Shown here piece by piece: positions 1 to 9,324 of a DNA stretch of 64,000 nucleotides. The notes under the pieces are model-generated. The model was not told where the DNA came from, did not search any database, and was given only the letters and a program-made list of their open reading frames with translations. Each line of letters starts with the position of its first letter. Positions within the stretch are counted from its first letter, which is position 1. The stretch comes from Sorangium sp025924095. Lineage in GTDB: Bacteria; Myxococcota_A; Polyangia; Polyangiales; Polyangiaceae. Both the position numbers and the translations under genes were made by a program. The stretch is from NCBI RefSeq assembly GCF_051521505.1, contig NZ_CP150356.1:10974001-11038000 (forward strand), in the 5' to 3' direction.

Positions 1-2040
1 AAGGCCTCCCACACCCGCCTCCAGGCCGAGATCGAGCGGCTCCGCGACGACGCGCGCAGCTACCGCCTGCTCTCCGCCCCGGCCCAGGCGCGCGGCGCGG
101 CCCAGAAGGGCGACGACGAGCGGCTCGCCCGCTCCGGCGTCGAGGAGATCCACCAGTCGGTGCTCTTCGCGCTCCGCCTCCTGCGCGAGTCGCTGGACCT
201 CTACACCGCGATGCTCCTCTGGCAGAACGACGCCGGCACGCACCTGCGCATCAGCGAGCTCGCGAGCGACGCCCCGAACCTCTCGGAGGGCCCGTTCCTC
301 TCGGGCGACGGCGTCTTCGGCGCGGCGATCACGCAGCGCGCGCCGGTCGTCATCGGGGGCCTCAAGCCCGGCTACAAGCTCCCCTACTACGTCGGCCCCT
401 CCCCGGTGCGCGCCGTCTGCGCGCTGCCGGTGTTCGAGCACGGCAAGCTCCGCGGCGCGCTCGTCGTCGATCGCGTCGAGGACCGGCCGTTCTCGCCGCG
501 GGAGCTCGAGCTCATCGACGAGGCGTGCCGCTACGCCGTGCGCGCCATCCAGAACGAGCGCGTCTTCGTCCAGCTCGAGCGCGCCAAGGTGGAGCAGGGC
601 AAGCTCTACCGCGCCGCCGAGGCGCTCGGCGCCGCCACCACGGAGCCCGGCGTCATCGAGGCGGGCGTCACGAGCGCCCGCGAGATCACGTCGGTCGATT
701 TCGCGGCGGTGACGCTCTACGACGAGGCGCAGAAGGTCCACGAGATCCGCGCCGTGAGCGGCGACGGGGGCGCCGAGCTGACCGGGCAGCGCTTCCGCCA
801 CAACGCGGGGCTCGTCTCGATGGTGCTGCAGAACCGGCACCCGCTGCCGTACCGCGGCGAGTACGACGAGAAGCGGCAGATCGTCTTCACCCGCCGCGTG
901 ACGCCGCCGTCGATGCCGTCGATCATCGTGCTCCCGCTGGTCGTGCACGACCGGCCGCTCGGCACGCTGGTCCTCGGCTCGCGGCGGCGCGCGGCCTTCA
1001 CCGACTCGGTGCGGAGCACGCTCGAGGTGCTCGCGAGCCACATGGCCGTGTCGCTCTCGAACGCGCGGATGATGCGGCGCCTCGAGGAGCTCGCGACGAT
1101 GGACGGGCTCACCGGGCTGCTCAACAAGCGGGCGATGCTCGAGGTGGCCGACCAGAAGATCACGGCGGCGCGGCGGTTCTCGCGGCGGCTCTCGGTGCTC
1201 GTGACCGACATCGACCACTTCAAGAAGGTGAACGACACGTACGGCCACGACGTGGGCGACGTGATCATCAAGGGGCTCGGCGACGTGCTCCGGCGCGCGA
1301 AGCGCACGACCGACGCGGTCGCGCGCTTCGGCGGCGAGGAGTTCGTGGTGATCTGCGAGGAGACGGACGCGCGCGGCGCGATGCTGCTCGCCGAGCGCGT
1401 GCGCGAGGAGCTCGAGCGGACGACGTTCCACGCGGCCGGGAGCGGCGGCCCGGTGCAGTGCCAGGTCACCTGCTCGATCGGGATCGCCACCTACCCCGAG
1501 GCGGGCAGCACGTGGGAGGAGCTCTTCAAGGCCGCGGACGAGTCGCTCTACGTCTCGAAGCGGTCGGGCCGGAACCGCTCCACGGCGTGGTCGCCGGCGA
1601 ACCGGTCGAGCAGCGGGCCCCCGCCCGCGGCCGAGGCGACCGCGCCGGCGAAGCCCGGGACGGAGGCCCTGTCGGCGAGGCCCCCGGCGGCGAGCACGAG
1701 ACCCCCGGCACCGGCGAGCACGACGGTGCGGCCCCCCGCGCCGGCGAGCACGACCGCGAGGCCCCCCGCGCCGGCGAGCACGACCGCGAGGCCCCCCGCG
1801 CCGGCGAGCACGACCGCGAGGCCCCCGGCGACGGCGCCCGCGCCGCAGCGCAGGCCGTCTGCGGCGGGCGGCGGCCCGGCGCCCGCGGGGCACGACGGCG
1901 CACCGCCCGGCGGGAAGCGCGCCGCGGCCTCCTCGCCCTCGCCGACGCCGGCCAGGACGCCCGCTGAGGCCGAGCCTCGGAGCAAGCCGAGGCGTCCGCC
2001 GGAGGTCGATCCCACGAGCAAGCCGAAGACCGCGGCCTGA
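1..2040 (+). CDS. GAF-GAF-GGDEF diguanylate cyclase, 5' end outside window
   Basis: Makes cyclic di-GMP from two GTP, probably in the cytoplasm. The frame is open from base 1 with no convincing start, so the N-terminus lies upstream; the first ~25 visible residues look like a coiled coil. Two GAF-like sensory regions follow (about residues 55-160 and 200-355 of the visible part). The GGDEF domain carries an intact GGEEF active site at about residues 444-448. RTTD lies five residues upstream, matching the RxxD inhibitory I-site, so product feedback is likely. The last ~150 residues are low complexity (Pro, Ala, Ser, Thr), built partly from a 10-residue repeat encoded by 30-bp DNA units. No transmembrane segment is visible, so the GAF regions presumably sense a soluble ligand. 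Confidence 0.92.
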   Translation, partial: KASHTRLQAEIERLRDDARSYRLLSAPAQARGAAQKGDDERLARSGVEEIHQSVLFALRLLRESLDLYTAMLLWQNDAGTHLRISELASDAPNLSEGPFLSGDGVFGAAITQRAPVVIGGLKPGYKLPYYVGPSPVRAVCALPVFEHGKLRGALVVDRVEDRPFSPRELELIDEACRYAVRAIQNERVFVQLERAKVEQGKLYRAAEALGAATTEPGVIEAGVTSAREITSVDFAAVTLYDEAQKVHEIRAVSGDGGAELTGQRFRHNAGLVSMVLQNRHPLPYRGEYDEKRQIVFTRRVTPPSMPSIIVLPLVVHDRPLGTLVLGSRRRAAFTDSVRSTLEVLASHMAVSLSNARMMRRLEELATMDGLTGLLNKRAMLEVADQKITAARRFSRRLSVLVTDIDHFKKVNDTYGHDVGDVIIKGLGDVLRRAKRTTDAVARFGGEEFVVICEETDARGAMLLAERVREELERTTFHAAGSGGPVQCQVTCSIGIATYPEAGSTWEELFKAADESLYVSKRSGRNRSTAWSPANRSSSGPPPAAEATAPAKPGTEALSARPPAASTRPPAPASTTVRPPAPASTTARPPAPASTTARPPAPASTTARPPATAPAPQRRPSAAGGGPAPAGHDGAPPGGKRAAASSPSPTPARTPAEAEPRSKPRRPPEVDPTSKPKTAA
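1711..1830 (+). repeat. 30-bp tandem repeat in the cyclase tail
   Basis: Four head-to-tail 30-bp units (1711, 1741, 1771, 1801), the middle two identical, with a more degenerate unit before them (1681). Each encodes ten residues of the type PAPASTTARP, so copy-number change would keep the frame. Confidence 0.85.
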
Positions 2041-2120
2041 GCGGGGCGCGCCGCTTGCGGCGCCAGCGCGGCGGGAACATAAGCCACCTCGGCGCGGCGA
2101 GGCGAAGCCAAGGAGGCGCG

Positions 2121-2477
2121 ATGAGCTCGGACCCGGATCGCGACGACCCGAAGGAGGATCTCAAGCAGGGGCTGAGCCTGCTCTGGCGCGCGGCGCGCAA
2201 GACGGCCGTGGACCTGCGCAAGGACATCGATCGCACGAGCGTCGGCAAGGCGATCGACGACGCCGGGCGCGAGCTCGTGCGGGCGGCGTCCAACGTGGTC
2301 GGCCGGCTCGGCGCCGAGCTGAGCAAGGAGCCGCCGCCGGCGCCGCCGCGCGAGGACCGCCCCGAGGGCGGCGCCGGGCCCGACGCGCCCGCGGCGCGGC
2401 CCACCGGGCCCACCCCGGAGGATCCCGGGTTCCGCATCGCGGTCGACCCGGAGGACAAGGACGAGAAGCCCCGCTGA
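2121..2477 (+). CDS. Small charged hypothetical protein
   Basis: 118 residues, unrecognised. Start ATG at 2121 is preceded by a strong ribosome site (AAGGAGG, 2110-2116); the frame opens further upstream but only this start has such a site. Residues 1-70 look helical and amphipathic with many Lys, Arg, Asp and Glu; residues 75-118 are Pro, Glu and Asp rich and probably disordered. No signal peptide or membrane segment. It follows the cyclase by 80 bp on the same strand and may share its transcript. Gene call is fairly sure, function unknown. Confidence 0.7.
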   Translation: MSSDPDRDDPKEDLKQGLSLLWRAARKTAVDLRKDIDRTSVGKAIDDAGRELVRAASNVVGRLGAELSKEPPPAPPREDRPEGGAGPDAPAARPTGPTPEDPGFRIAVDPEDKDEKPR

Positions 2478-2486
2478 GGGCGGGCT

Positions 2487-3704
2487 TCACGGGGGGCCGG
2501 CCGCGGTCGTGGGGCGCTCGGGGCGCGGTGCGGCGAGCGCCGCGGCGGTGAGCCCGTCGGCCTGCACCACGCACGCCTGGACCGGCCGGCCCAGCGAGGC
2601 GCGCCCCGCCACGGCCCCGCCCTGCGCGTCGAGGAACGAGATCCCGCCGCGCGCGTCGCACAGCGCGAAGCCGCCGACATAGGCCGCTCCGCCGAGGAAG
2701 TCCGCGTCTCCCGCGTGGGCCCACGCGAGCTCGCCCGAGCGCGCGTCGAGGCCGACGGCGGCCCGGTAGTACGTCGCCACGAAGCGCTCCGCCTCGACGC
2801 CGGGCGGCCCGGATGCGCGGGGGCGGGCGTAGAGCCGTACCTTGTCCTCGGCCGAGGCGATGGGCGCGAGCACCTCGGTCCCGTCGGTCATCCAGACCGG
2901 CGCCCCGGGCAGCTCGCGCGCTGGCAGCCGCGCCGTCGACGCGTGCCCGGCCGCACCGAGCCCGATGGCCTCGTCGAGGCGCGTCGCCGCCGCGCCGCCG
3001 CCGAAGAAGACGGCGCCGCCGAGCAGGAAGGCGCGGCTCACCTCGGTGCGGAGGAGCGCCCGCGCCACCTCGCCGCCCGTCTGCAGGTCGAAGACGGTGA
3101 CGTACCGCCCCTGCCAGGGCAGGAACGCGTAGCGCCCCACGACGGCCGGCACGCCGATGGTGGCGGAGTCCTCGATCTGGCGCTGCACCATCCCGTCGTG
3201 GCCGATGGCGAGCACCACGCTCAGGGTGCCGGTGGTCGACACGAGCGACACAACGGTGGTCTCTCCGTCGTCGCCCGCGCCGCGGAGCCTGCCGCCGGCC
3301 CTCCGCGTCCAGAGCAGCTGGCCTGTGCGCGCGTCGAGCGCGAACAGCTCGCCCTGGCCGAGCCCGACGACGACGCTCCCCGCGACGGCCGGCCGCGCGT
3401 CGAGCGGGTGCGCGAAGGTCCACGCCGGGCCGCCGCCGAGCGGCACCCCGACGAGCTGGCGCGCCCCTGAGCCCGCGACGACGCCGACCGCCACGTCGGC
3501 GCCGAGGGGGATGGGCCTGCCCGCGAAGCGCTGCTGGAAGGCCGCGATGCCGGCGCCGCCGTCGTCCTTCCAGCGCGGGTCGAAGGCCTCGCCCTGCGTC
3601 TGTCCGCCGCCGCAGCCGCCGGAGAGGGCCGCGATCGCGACGCCCGGCGCGAGGACGAGCGCGCGGGCGCGGGCGGCGGCGCGGGGCGAGCGCGGGGGTC
3701 GCAT
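2487..3704 (-). CDS. BamB-like PQQ-repeat lipoprotein
   Basis: 405 residues. The start ATG at 3704 gives a signal sequence ending in a lipobox-like SGGC with the lipid Cys at residue 31; longer upstream extension lacks a signal. The body contains repeated beta-strand units of the PQQ/beta-propeller type, including LFALDARTGQLLWTRR and VGLDARSGELAWAH, as in BamB and other quinoprotein-like propellers. The protein is therefore likely lipid-anchored in the periplasm with a scaffold role. It is not next to other Bam genes, so membership of the outer-membrane assembly complex is only a possibility. Convergent with the preceding small gene (9 bp apart) and divergent from the next gene. Confidence 0.75.
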   Translation of the reverse strand: MRPPRSPRAAARARALVLAPGVAIAALSGGCGGGQTQGEAFDPRWKDDGGAGIAAFQQRFAGRPIPLGADVAVGVVAGSGARQLVGVPLGGGPAWTFAHPLDARPAVAGSVVVGLGQGELFALDARTGQLLWTRRAGGRLRGAGDDGETTVVSLVSTTGTLSVVLAIGHDGMVQRQIEDSATIGVPAVVGRYAFLPWQGRYVTVFDLQTGGEVARALLRTEVSRAFLLGGAVFFGGGAAATRLDEAIGLGAAGHASTARLPARELPGAPVWMTDGTEVLAPIASAEDKVRLYARPRASGPPGVEAERFVATYYRAAVGLDARSGELAWAHAGDADFLGGAAYVGGFALCDARGGISFLDAQGGAVAGRASLGRPVQACVVQADGLTAAALAAPRPERPTTAAGPP

Positions 3705-3878
3705 GCGAGGTGTCCTGCGGCGGTCGTAGCGCGGCTCCGGTTGGCCGAGCAAGGAAGCGTCGGGGCGGCCAGGGGTGATGCGAGCGCACGAGGGGTGCGG
3801 CGAGCTACCGCGGGCGCTCCTCGCGCTCGCCCCCGCCCCCGCCCCCGGTCCTCGAAGGGGGCGTGCTAGAAGGCCCGC

Positions 3879-4376
3879 GTGCACTTCACCATCTGTCACG
3901 AGCTCGACGCGCCCCTCGACGCCATCGAGCTCGCCGTGCTCTCGCCGGAGCTCGGGCCGCGGCTGGCCAGGAAGGTCGCCTCCATCGAGAGCGTCGTCAC
4001 GATCGAGCACGCGCTCCACGACGGCGAGCTCCTGCGCATCCTCCGCTTCCAGGCCAGAGCGCCGCTGCCGATCTTCAAGGGCTATCCCGTCGCCAAGGAC
4101 GCCATGTCCTGGGAGGAGCGCTCGACCTACCGGCTCTCGGATCACGCCTCCACCTGGCAGGTGAGCCCGAAGGAGCAGTGGCGCAGCTACTTCCGCTCCA
4201 CAGGCACGTACCAGCTCGAGCCCCTGCCCGAGGGACGCACCCGCCGCCGCGTCGACGGCGACATCGAGATCCGGCTGCGCCTGCTCGGCCCGCTCGTCGA
4301 ACGCCTCGCCCTCGCCGAGGTCCAGCGGACGTACGACGCCGAAGCGGATACCCTCCGGGAGCTCGTCAGCGCATGA
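3879..4376 (+). CDS. DUF2505-like (START-fold-like) protein
   Basis: 165 residues from GTG at 3879. The sequence pattern (a beta strand with an FTICHELDAPLDAIELAV start, alternating strands and a long C-terminal helix) resembles DUF2505 proteins, which have a START/SRPBCC-like ligand-binding fold. Function is unknown in the family. No signal peptide, so probably cytoplasmic. Its stop codon overlaps the ATG of the following SppA-like gene in an ATGA arrangement, so the two are translationally coupled. Divergent from the BamB-like gene, with a 174-bp promoter region between. Confidence 0.6.
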   Translation: MHFTICHELDAPLDAIELAVLSPELGPRLARKVASIESVVTIEHALHDGELLRILRFQARAPLPIFKGYPVAKDAMSWEERSTYRLSDHASTWQVSPKEQWRSYFRSTGTYQLEPLPEGRTRRRVDGDIEIRLRLLGPLVERLALAEVQRTYDAEADTLRELVSA

Positions 4377-7003
4377 ACGACCTACCCCGCCCCCAAAGCC
4401 CCGCCCGCCGTGCCCCCTTCGCCCGCGCCGCCGCGCTCCTCGGCGTGTACGCGACCGCCGCGCTCGCCGCGCTCGCCGCGCCGACCGCCGCGCTCGCCGC
4501 GCCGACCGACGGGCCCTCGCAGCCGATCCCGGATCCGGGCAAGGCCGTCGCCAGCAGCGACGACACCTCGGCCATCGCGGTGAACCCCGCGAACCTCTCC
4601 TTCCTGCCAGGCACCGAGCTCCGGTGGACCTGGGTCTCCACCGGCTCGGCCTCGCCGCTGCCGGCGCGCGGCCACTCGATCGCGCTCGGCGTGCCGCTCT
4701 GGTACGTGTCGACCGGCCTGCGCTTCGACTTCCTCGACCCGCCCGAGGCCGCGGCGGCGCCGCTCGACAGCGCCGCGCGCTGGGTCCGCTGGGGGCTCGC
4801 GCTCGACACAGGCCCGGGCTTCGCGTTCGGGACGACGCTCGGCTGGGGCAGCTCCGACGCGCCGGCGCTCGACGGGTACTTCTCGCTCACGAGCGGCGTC
4901 ACCCTCCGGCCCTTCACCTGGCTCTCGCTCTCGGCCGTCGCGCGCGACTGGAACCGCCCCGAGAGCCGCCTCCGCGTGGCCCTCGAGCGCAGCTGGGATT
5001 TCGGCGTCGCCGTGCGACCCGTGGGCGGCCGGCGCGCGCTCGAGATCGGGCTCGAGACCGCCTACGTCGAGGACAGCGACCCCGACGAGAGCGGCGCCTG
5101 GACGCCGCGGGCCACCCTCGGCCTGCGGGTGCCCTACGTCGGTACCCTCCGGGGCGACGTGACGCTGCGCGACCTCGCGGCCGACGGCGGCCCGCACATC
5201 GCGGCCATGGCCGGGCTCGACGTCAACGTCGGCGAGCTGCAGGCCTCCGCCGGCGGCGTCTTCGGCGACGCCGTCACGAAGAGCGGCACCGGCTTCTACA
5301 CAGGCGTCGCGCTCCGCAGCTTCTCCGAGCCGGGCGTCCAGCTGCCGGCCCGCGTCGTCCGCGTCCGCCTCGACTCGACCCCGGGCGTCCGCAGGCACAC
5401 GCGGTTCCTCCAGCAGCTCTGGCGCCTCGCCGAGGACCCGGAGGTCTCCGGCGTCGCGCTCGTGCTCCGCGCCGAGCCGGCCAGCTCGCTCGCCCACGCC
5501 GAGGAGGTCGCCGACGCGATCCGCAACCTGCGGAGCCACGGCAAGAAGGTCCTCTGCCACCTCGAGGACGCCGGCGGGCGCTCGCTCCACGTGTGCTCGC
5601 ACGCCGACGCCATCGCGATGAACCCCGCGGGGGGCCTGCGCTTCTCCGGCATCTCGTCGAGCTACTTCTACTTCGGCGGGCTCCTGAAGAAGCTCGGCGT
5701 GCAGGCCGACATCGTCCGCATCGGCGCGCACAAGCTCGCCGCCGAGCAGTTCGCCCGCGAGGGCAGCACCCAGGTCGGCAAGGACGACCACCAGGCGCTG
5801 CTCGACGAGCTCTCCGGCGCCTTCCTCGGCGAGGTGAGCGCCGGGCGCCGCATCCCCGTCGAGGAGCTCAAGCGGCGGCTCGCGCGCGGCCCGTTCCTCG
5901 CGCAGGAGGCGCGGCAGAGCGGCCTCGTCGACCTGCTCGCCTACGACGACGAGCTCGGCCGCGTCGTCGACGAGGTGATGGGGCGCTCCTCCCGCCTCGT
6001 CGACGATGACCCGGGCGACGAGGCGCCGGAGCGCTGGGGCTACTCGCCCAAGATCGCGCTCGTCTACCTCGACGGCGACATGATCGACGGCGAGAGCCGG
6101 TCGATCCCGCTGCTCGGCGTCAAGCTCGCGGGCTCGTACACGGTCGCGGGCGCGCTGCGCCGCGCGCGCGAGGACCGCAACGTCCGCGCCGTCGTGCTCC
6201 GCGTCGAGACCGGCGGGGGCTCGACGCTCGCGTCGGACGTCATCCTCCGCGAGGCGATCCTCACGGCGCGCGTGAAGCCGCTCATCGTCTCGATGGGCTC
6301 GCAGGCCGCGAGCGGCGGCTACTACGCGTCCGTCGCCGGCGGCACCCTCTTCGCGACCCGCTCCACGATCACCGGGTCGATCGGCATCTTCTACGGGAAG
6401 GTGGACGTCACCGGGCTGCTGCAGAAGCTCGGCGTCGGCCTCGAGACGTTCCGCTCTTCGCCGCGCGCCGACGCCGAGTCGCTCTACAGGCCGTTCACCG
6501 ACGACGAGCGCGAGCAGCTCGGCGTCAAGGTCAAGCAGCTCTACGACCGGTTCGTCGCCCGCGTCGCCGAGGGCCGGCGCATGCGGCCCGACGAGGTCGA
6601 CGCCGTCGCGCGCGGGCGCGTGTGGACCGGCGCCCAGGCCCTGGAGCGCCGGCTCATCGATCGCATCGGCGGGCTCCGCGAGGCGCTCGCCGAGGCGCGC
6701 CGGCTGGGCCGGCTGCCCGACGACGCGCCCGTCCTGTCGCTCCCCGAGGAGGACACGTCGCTCCTCGGCTACGCCCTCAGCCTTGTCGGCTTCTCGGCGC
6801 AGGCCCAGGGCGAGCTCGCGACGGCGACCCTCCCGCCCGTGATGCTCGACGCCGCGCGCGCCCTCACGCCGTTCCTCGTGTTCGGCGCCGACAGGCCGCT
6901 CGCGCGCAGCGAGTTCGCCGGGGAGATCTCGTTCGGCGTCCCCACCACGGCCCGCGAGGACGCGCCCCGAGGGCCCGCCCCGCGCGCGCAGGCGGAGCGC
7001 TGA
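4373..7003 (+). CDS. sppA: Signal peptide peptidase SppA with N-terminal barrel-like domain
   Basis: 876 residues. ATG at 4373 overlaps the stop of the preceding gene; a signal peptide covers about residues 1-45. Residues ~50-330 are rich in alternating strands and open with SAIAVNPANLSFLPG, resembling outer-membrane beta-barrel proteins of the FadL/PorV type. Residues ~335-800 form the two tandem protease-IV repeats. The predicted catalytic pair is present: Lys454 in IGAHKLAAEQF and Ser647 in AASGGYYAS, spaced as in long SppA enzymes. Known SppA proteins degrade cleaved signal peptides at the inner membrane. A barrel-like extension would instead place this one at or near the outer membrane, which is inference. 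A Pro/Ala/Arg-rich tail ends the protein. Confidence 0.88.
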   Translation: MNDLPRPQSPARRAPFARAAALLGVYATAALAALAAPTAALAAPTDGPSQPIPDPGKAVASSDDTSAIAVNPANLSFLPGTELRWTWVSTGSASPLPARGHSIALGVPLWYVSTGLRFDFLDPPEAAAAPLDSAARWVRWGLALDTGPGFAFGTTLGWGSSDAPALDGYFSLTSGVTLRPFTWLSLSAVARDWNRPESRLRVALERSWDFGVAVRPVGGRRALEIGLETAYVEDSDPDESGAWTPRATLGLRVPYVGTLRGDVTLRDLAADGGPHIAAMAGLDVNVGELQASAGGVFGDAVTKSGTGFYTGVALRSFSEPGVQLPARVVRVRLDSTPGVRRHTRFLQQLWRLAEDPEVSGVALVLRAEPASSLAHAEEVADAIRNLRSHGKKVLCHLEDAGGRSLHVCSHADAIAMNPAGGLRFSGISSSYFYFGGLLKKLGVQADIVRIGAHKLAAEQFAREGSTQVGKDDHQALLDELSGAFLGEVSAGRRIPVEELKRRLARGPFLAQEARQSGLVDLLAYDDELGRVVDEVMGRSSRLVDDDPGDEAPERWGYSPKIALVYLDGDMIDGESRSIPLLGVKLAGSYTVAGALRRAREDRNVRAVVLRVETGGGSTLASDVILREAILTARVKPLIVSMGSQAASGGYYASVAGGTLFATRSTITGSIGIFYGKVDVTGLLQKLGVGLETFRSSPRADAESLYRPFTDDEREQLGVKVKQLYDRFVARVAEGRRMRPDEVDAVARGRVWTGAQALERRLIDRIGGLREALAEARRLGRLPDDAPVLSLPEEDTSLLGYALSLVGFSAQAQGELATATLPPVMLDAARALTPFLVFGADRPLARSEFAGEISFGVPTTAREDAPRGPAPRAQAER

Positions 7004-7007
7004 GCCC

Positions 7008-7955
7008 ATGGAGAAGGCCGAGGCCGCCGGCCCGCCGCTCCTCGACGCCCGCGCCGCGCGCATCGCCGTCGACGACGTCGTCGCGATCGACGCGCTCACG
7101 GCGGAGGCGCGCGGCGATCGCGTGCTCTGCGCCGGCGACACAGGCGCGCTCTTCGCGGCGCTCACCGGCATCCCGTTCTCGGCCGTCCGCGCGCCGGCGC
7201 CGGGCGCCGCGGCGGACGACGCGGCGCCCGGCGAGGCGCGCGTCGTCGCCGGGCGCCTCGAGGTCGCGGGCCGCGACGTCGGGCGCTCCGCGCACCGCGC
7301 CGCGAGCGGGGCGGCGCCGCTCGATCCGCCGCTGCCGCTCGCGTGGACCGCGGACGCCTACGTCGCGTGGAGCGCGCGGCTCTCCGGGGCCTCGCCGCGC
7401 GCGGCCGCCGAGATGGCGCCGCCCGCCCTGGCGCGGGTCGGCCTCGCGGCCGCCCGGAAGCGCACGCTCCGGACGCTGGCGCTGCCCGAGCGCCGCGCGC
7501 TCGTCCTCGCCCAGGCGATCGTGACGGCGCCGGCCGTGCTGATCGCCGAGGATCCGCTCGTCGGCCTCGACGACGGCGCCGCCGGCTTCGTCCTGGCCGC
7601 GCTCGCGGGCGCCACCGAGGGCCGCGGCGCGCTGCTCACGGCGGCGCGGCTCGACGTCGAGGGCCCTCGGGGCGTCCTGGTCCGCGGCGCCACCGACGTG
7701 CTCGTGCTCGCCGGCGGCGAGCTCGCCTTCTCGGGCACCTTCGCGGAGATCGCCGCCGGGGGCCGCGTCTACACCCTCACCGTCCGCAGCAACGCGGAGC
7801 TCCTCCGCGAGGAGCTCGCCGCCCGGGGCATCGCGCTGCGCGGAGGGCCGGCGCGCTTCTCGGCCGCGCTGCCCGAGGGCGCGACGACCCGCGACCTCGT
7901 CCTGGCCGCCACGCGCTGCCGCGCCGCGATCGTCGAGCTCACGCCCCTCTTCTGA
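7008..7955 (+). CDS. Degenerate ABC transporter ATPase-like protein
   Basis: 315 residues, ATG at 7008, four bases after the SppA stop, so probably cotranscribed. The overall order matches an ABC nucleotide-binding domain: a D-loop-like EDPLVGLDDG, a Walker-B-like VLIAEDP, a signature-like region LALPERRALVLAQAIV, and a regulatory C-terminus. The P-loop position reads AGDTGALFAALTG and lacks the GxxGxGKS/T motif. The LSGGQ sequence is also lost and the usual Walker-B Asp-Glu is changed. It probably does not hydrolyse ATP and may be a structural or regulatory subunit. No permease gene is adjacent. The family assignment is moderate and the loss of the P-loop is directly visible. Confidence 0.65.
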   Translation: MEKAEAAGPPLLDARAARIAVDDVVAIDALTAEARGDRVLCAGDTGALFAALTGIPFSAVRAPAPGAAADDAAPGEARVVAGRLEVAGRDVGRSAHRAASGAAPLDPPLPLAWTADAYVAWSARLSGASPRAAAEMAPPALARVGLAAARKRTLRTLALPERRALVLAQAIVTAPAVLIAEDPLVGLDDGAAGFVLAALAGATEGRGALLTAARLDVEGPRGVLVRGATDVLVLAGGELAFSGTFAEIAAGGRVYTLTVRSNAELLREELAARGIALRGGPARFSAALPEGATTRDLVLAATRCRAAIVELTPLF

Positions 7956-8326
7956 GGGCCTTGGGTCGAGCGTCCACCGGAGCGCAGGCCCAGCAGCGGC
8001 TGTGGTGCTCGGCGCAGCAGCCGCTCCGCGGGCGACGATCCCGGGGCGACACGGCGCAGCAGCCGCTCCGCGGGCGACGATCCCGGGGCGAGACGGCGCA
8101 GCAGCCGCTCCGCGGGCGACGGTCCCGGGGCGAGACGGCGCTCGGGCCGTCGGAAAGGCGAGATCCGACGGCGCCGGCGCCGCCGAACGCCTCAGAAGGG
8201 CTGCGCCGGCGGCGACGGCCGAGGGGAACGGCTCGGAGCGCGGCTCGCCGCGGGATCATCGCGTTTCCCGGCCGTCGCAGCGCGATCTGGGGGAGCGTGG
8301 GGGCCGCTTTCAGGCTCGGCCGGCGG
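7956..8326. other. Convergent intergenic region holding dispersed repeat copy A
   Basis: 371 bp between convergent genes. Nearly all of it is the repeat element described separately. An open frame on the minus strand exists only because the 42-bp unit is a multiple of three; comparison with copy B shows amino-acid-changing differences, so it is not called as a gene. Confidence 0.6.
8011..8302. repeat. Dispersed repeat element, copy A (three 42-bp units plus tail)
   Basis: Three near-identical 42-bp units, each containing CCGCTCCGCGGGCGACGATC or a close variant (at 8021, 8063 and 8105), followed by a conserved tail of about 165 bp (8138-8302). Copy B at 27084-27328 has two such units and the same tail. 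By eye about 13 substitutions and no gaps separate the tails. It sits between the 3' ends of convergent genes. No transposase or terminal repeats are seen. Confidence 0.85.
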
Positions 8327-9121
8327 TCAGCCGCCTTCGAGCGACAGAGGAGGTTCGGGCGAGGCGGGTGCCTCGGGGGAGAGCGCGTCGTCCTCCTCGG
8401 CCGCGGTCCGGCCGGGCCTGCGGCCGGACGGGCGCACCTTGGCGGCGAGATCCTCGAGGCCGGCGAACATGAAGCTCGCGGCGAGCAGCGCGGCGCCCTG
8501 GCCGAAGCTCTTGTCGCTCTTGCGCAGGGCGTTCTGCTTCGCGCGCAGCGTCGCCTCCTTCTCGCGCTCCTCGGTCGCGACCTTCGCGAGCGCCTTCTTG
8601 AGCGCCGGCAGCTCGGCCGCGATCTCGTCGGCGAGCGCGGCGCGATCGAGCTTCATCGACGCGCGCCTCGGCTTCGGGAGCTTGATCTCCGCGTCCCGCA
8701 GGGCGCTCGCGACCCGCTCGCCGCTCGTCACGAGCACGGAGGGGTCCTCGGGCACGGCCCCGTCCAGCAGCAGCTTGCGCAGGCCCGCCGGCCCGAACGC
8801 CGCATCGATGGCGGCGCGCCCGTCGACGAGCACCGAGCGCAACCGGGCGGCCGCCTCGTCGCGCGCCTCGCGTGGCGCGGCATCGTCGGCGAGCTCGCGC
8901 TCGTGCGCGTCGTCGGCCGCCACGAGCGCGGCAGTGTCCGCGGCGAGCCGGCGCGCGACGAGGCGCATCAGCAACGCCACGTCGGGCATCTTCTCGCCGG
9001 ACCTCAGGAAGGGCGCGAGCTCTGCCGCGGTCCCCTTCGCGCTCTCGTCCGCGTGCGTCTCGGCCGACGCGGCCACGGCGCGGCTGGACTTGTCCCTGTC
9101 GGTCACCAATTTCGACGCCAT
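8327..9121 (-). CDS. Hypothetical alpha-helical protein
   Basis: 264 residues, unrecognised. ATG at 9121 has a good ribosome site (AGGAGG) seven bases upstream on the minus strand. The sequence is almost entirely helical and rich in Ala, Arg, Lys, Asp and Glu, with a likely coiled coil around residues 175-210 (AALADEIAAELPALKKALAK and on). The C-terminus is acidic and Pro-rich. No signal peptide or membrane segment. It follows the sigma-factor gene on the same strand after about 200 bp. Confidence 0.65.
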   Translation of the reverse strand: MASKLVTDRDKSSRAVAASAETHADESAKGTAAELAPFLRSGEKMPDVALLMRLVARRLAADTAALVAADDAHERELADDAAPREARDEAAARLRSVLVDGRAAIDAAFGPAGLRKLLLDGAVPEDPSVLVTSGERVASALRDAEIKLPKPRRASMKLDRAALADEIAAELPALKKALAKVATEEREKEATLRAKQNALRKSDKSFGQGAALLAASFMFAGLEDLAAKVRPSGRRPGRTAAEEDDALSPEAPASPEPPLSLEGG

Positions 9122-9324
9122 GCATCCTCCTTCTCGGGGAGCGCGGCCGGAACGGCCGCGACATGGCCCGACAGGCTCGTCGATCCGCGAGCGCATCGCA
9201 AGAGTCTGCCCGTTCGCCGTGGGCCGGCGGCGCCCCACCGAGCAACCGCGTCGCGGCGATCGTGGCCACGATCTTGCGAAGCGGCACGTGCCAGTTTGCA
9301 GGCCCATGGGGCCCCCTACGGCGT

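Noticed and set aside
8011..8138. Three 42-bp direct repeats as a possible CRISPR array
   Set aside because: Repeats are adjacent with no spacers and no cas genes are present.
7939..8259. Minus-strand protein made of 14-residue repeats within repeat copy A, also open in copy B
   Set aside because: Differences between the copies change amino acids freely, and the frame stays open only because units are 42 bp.
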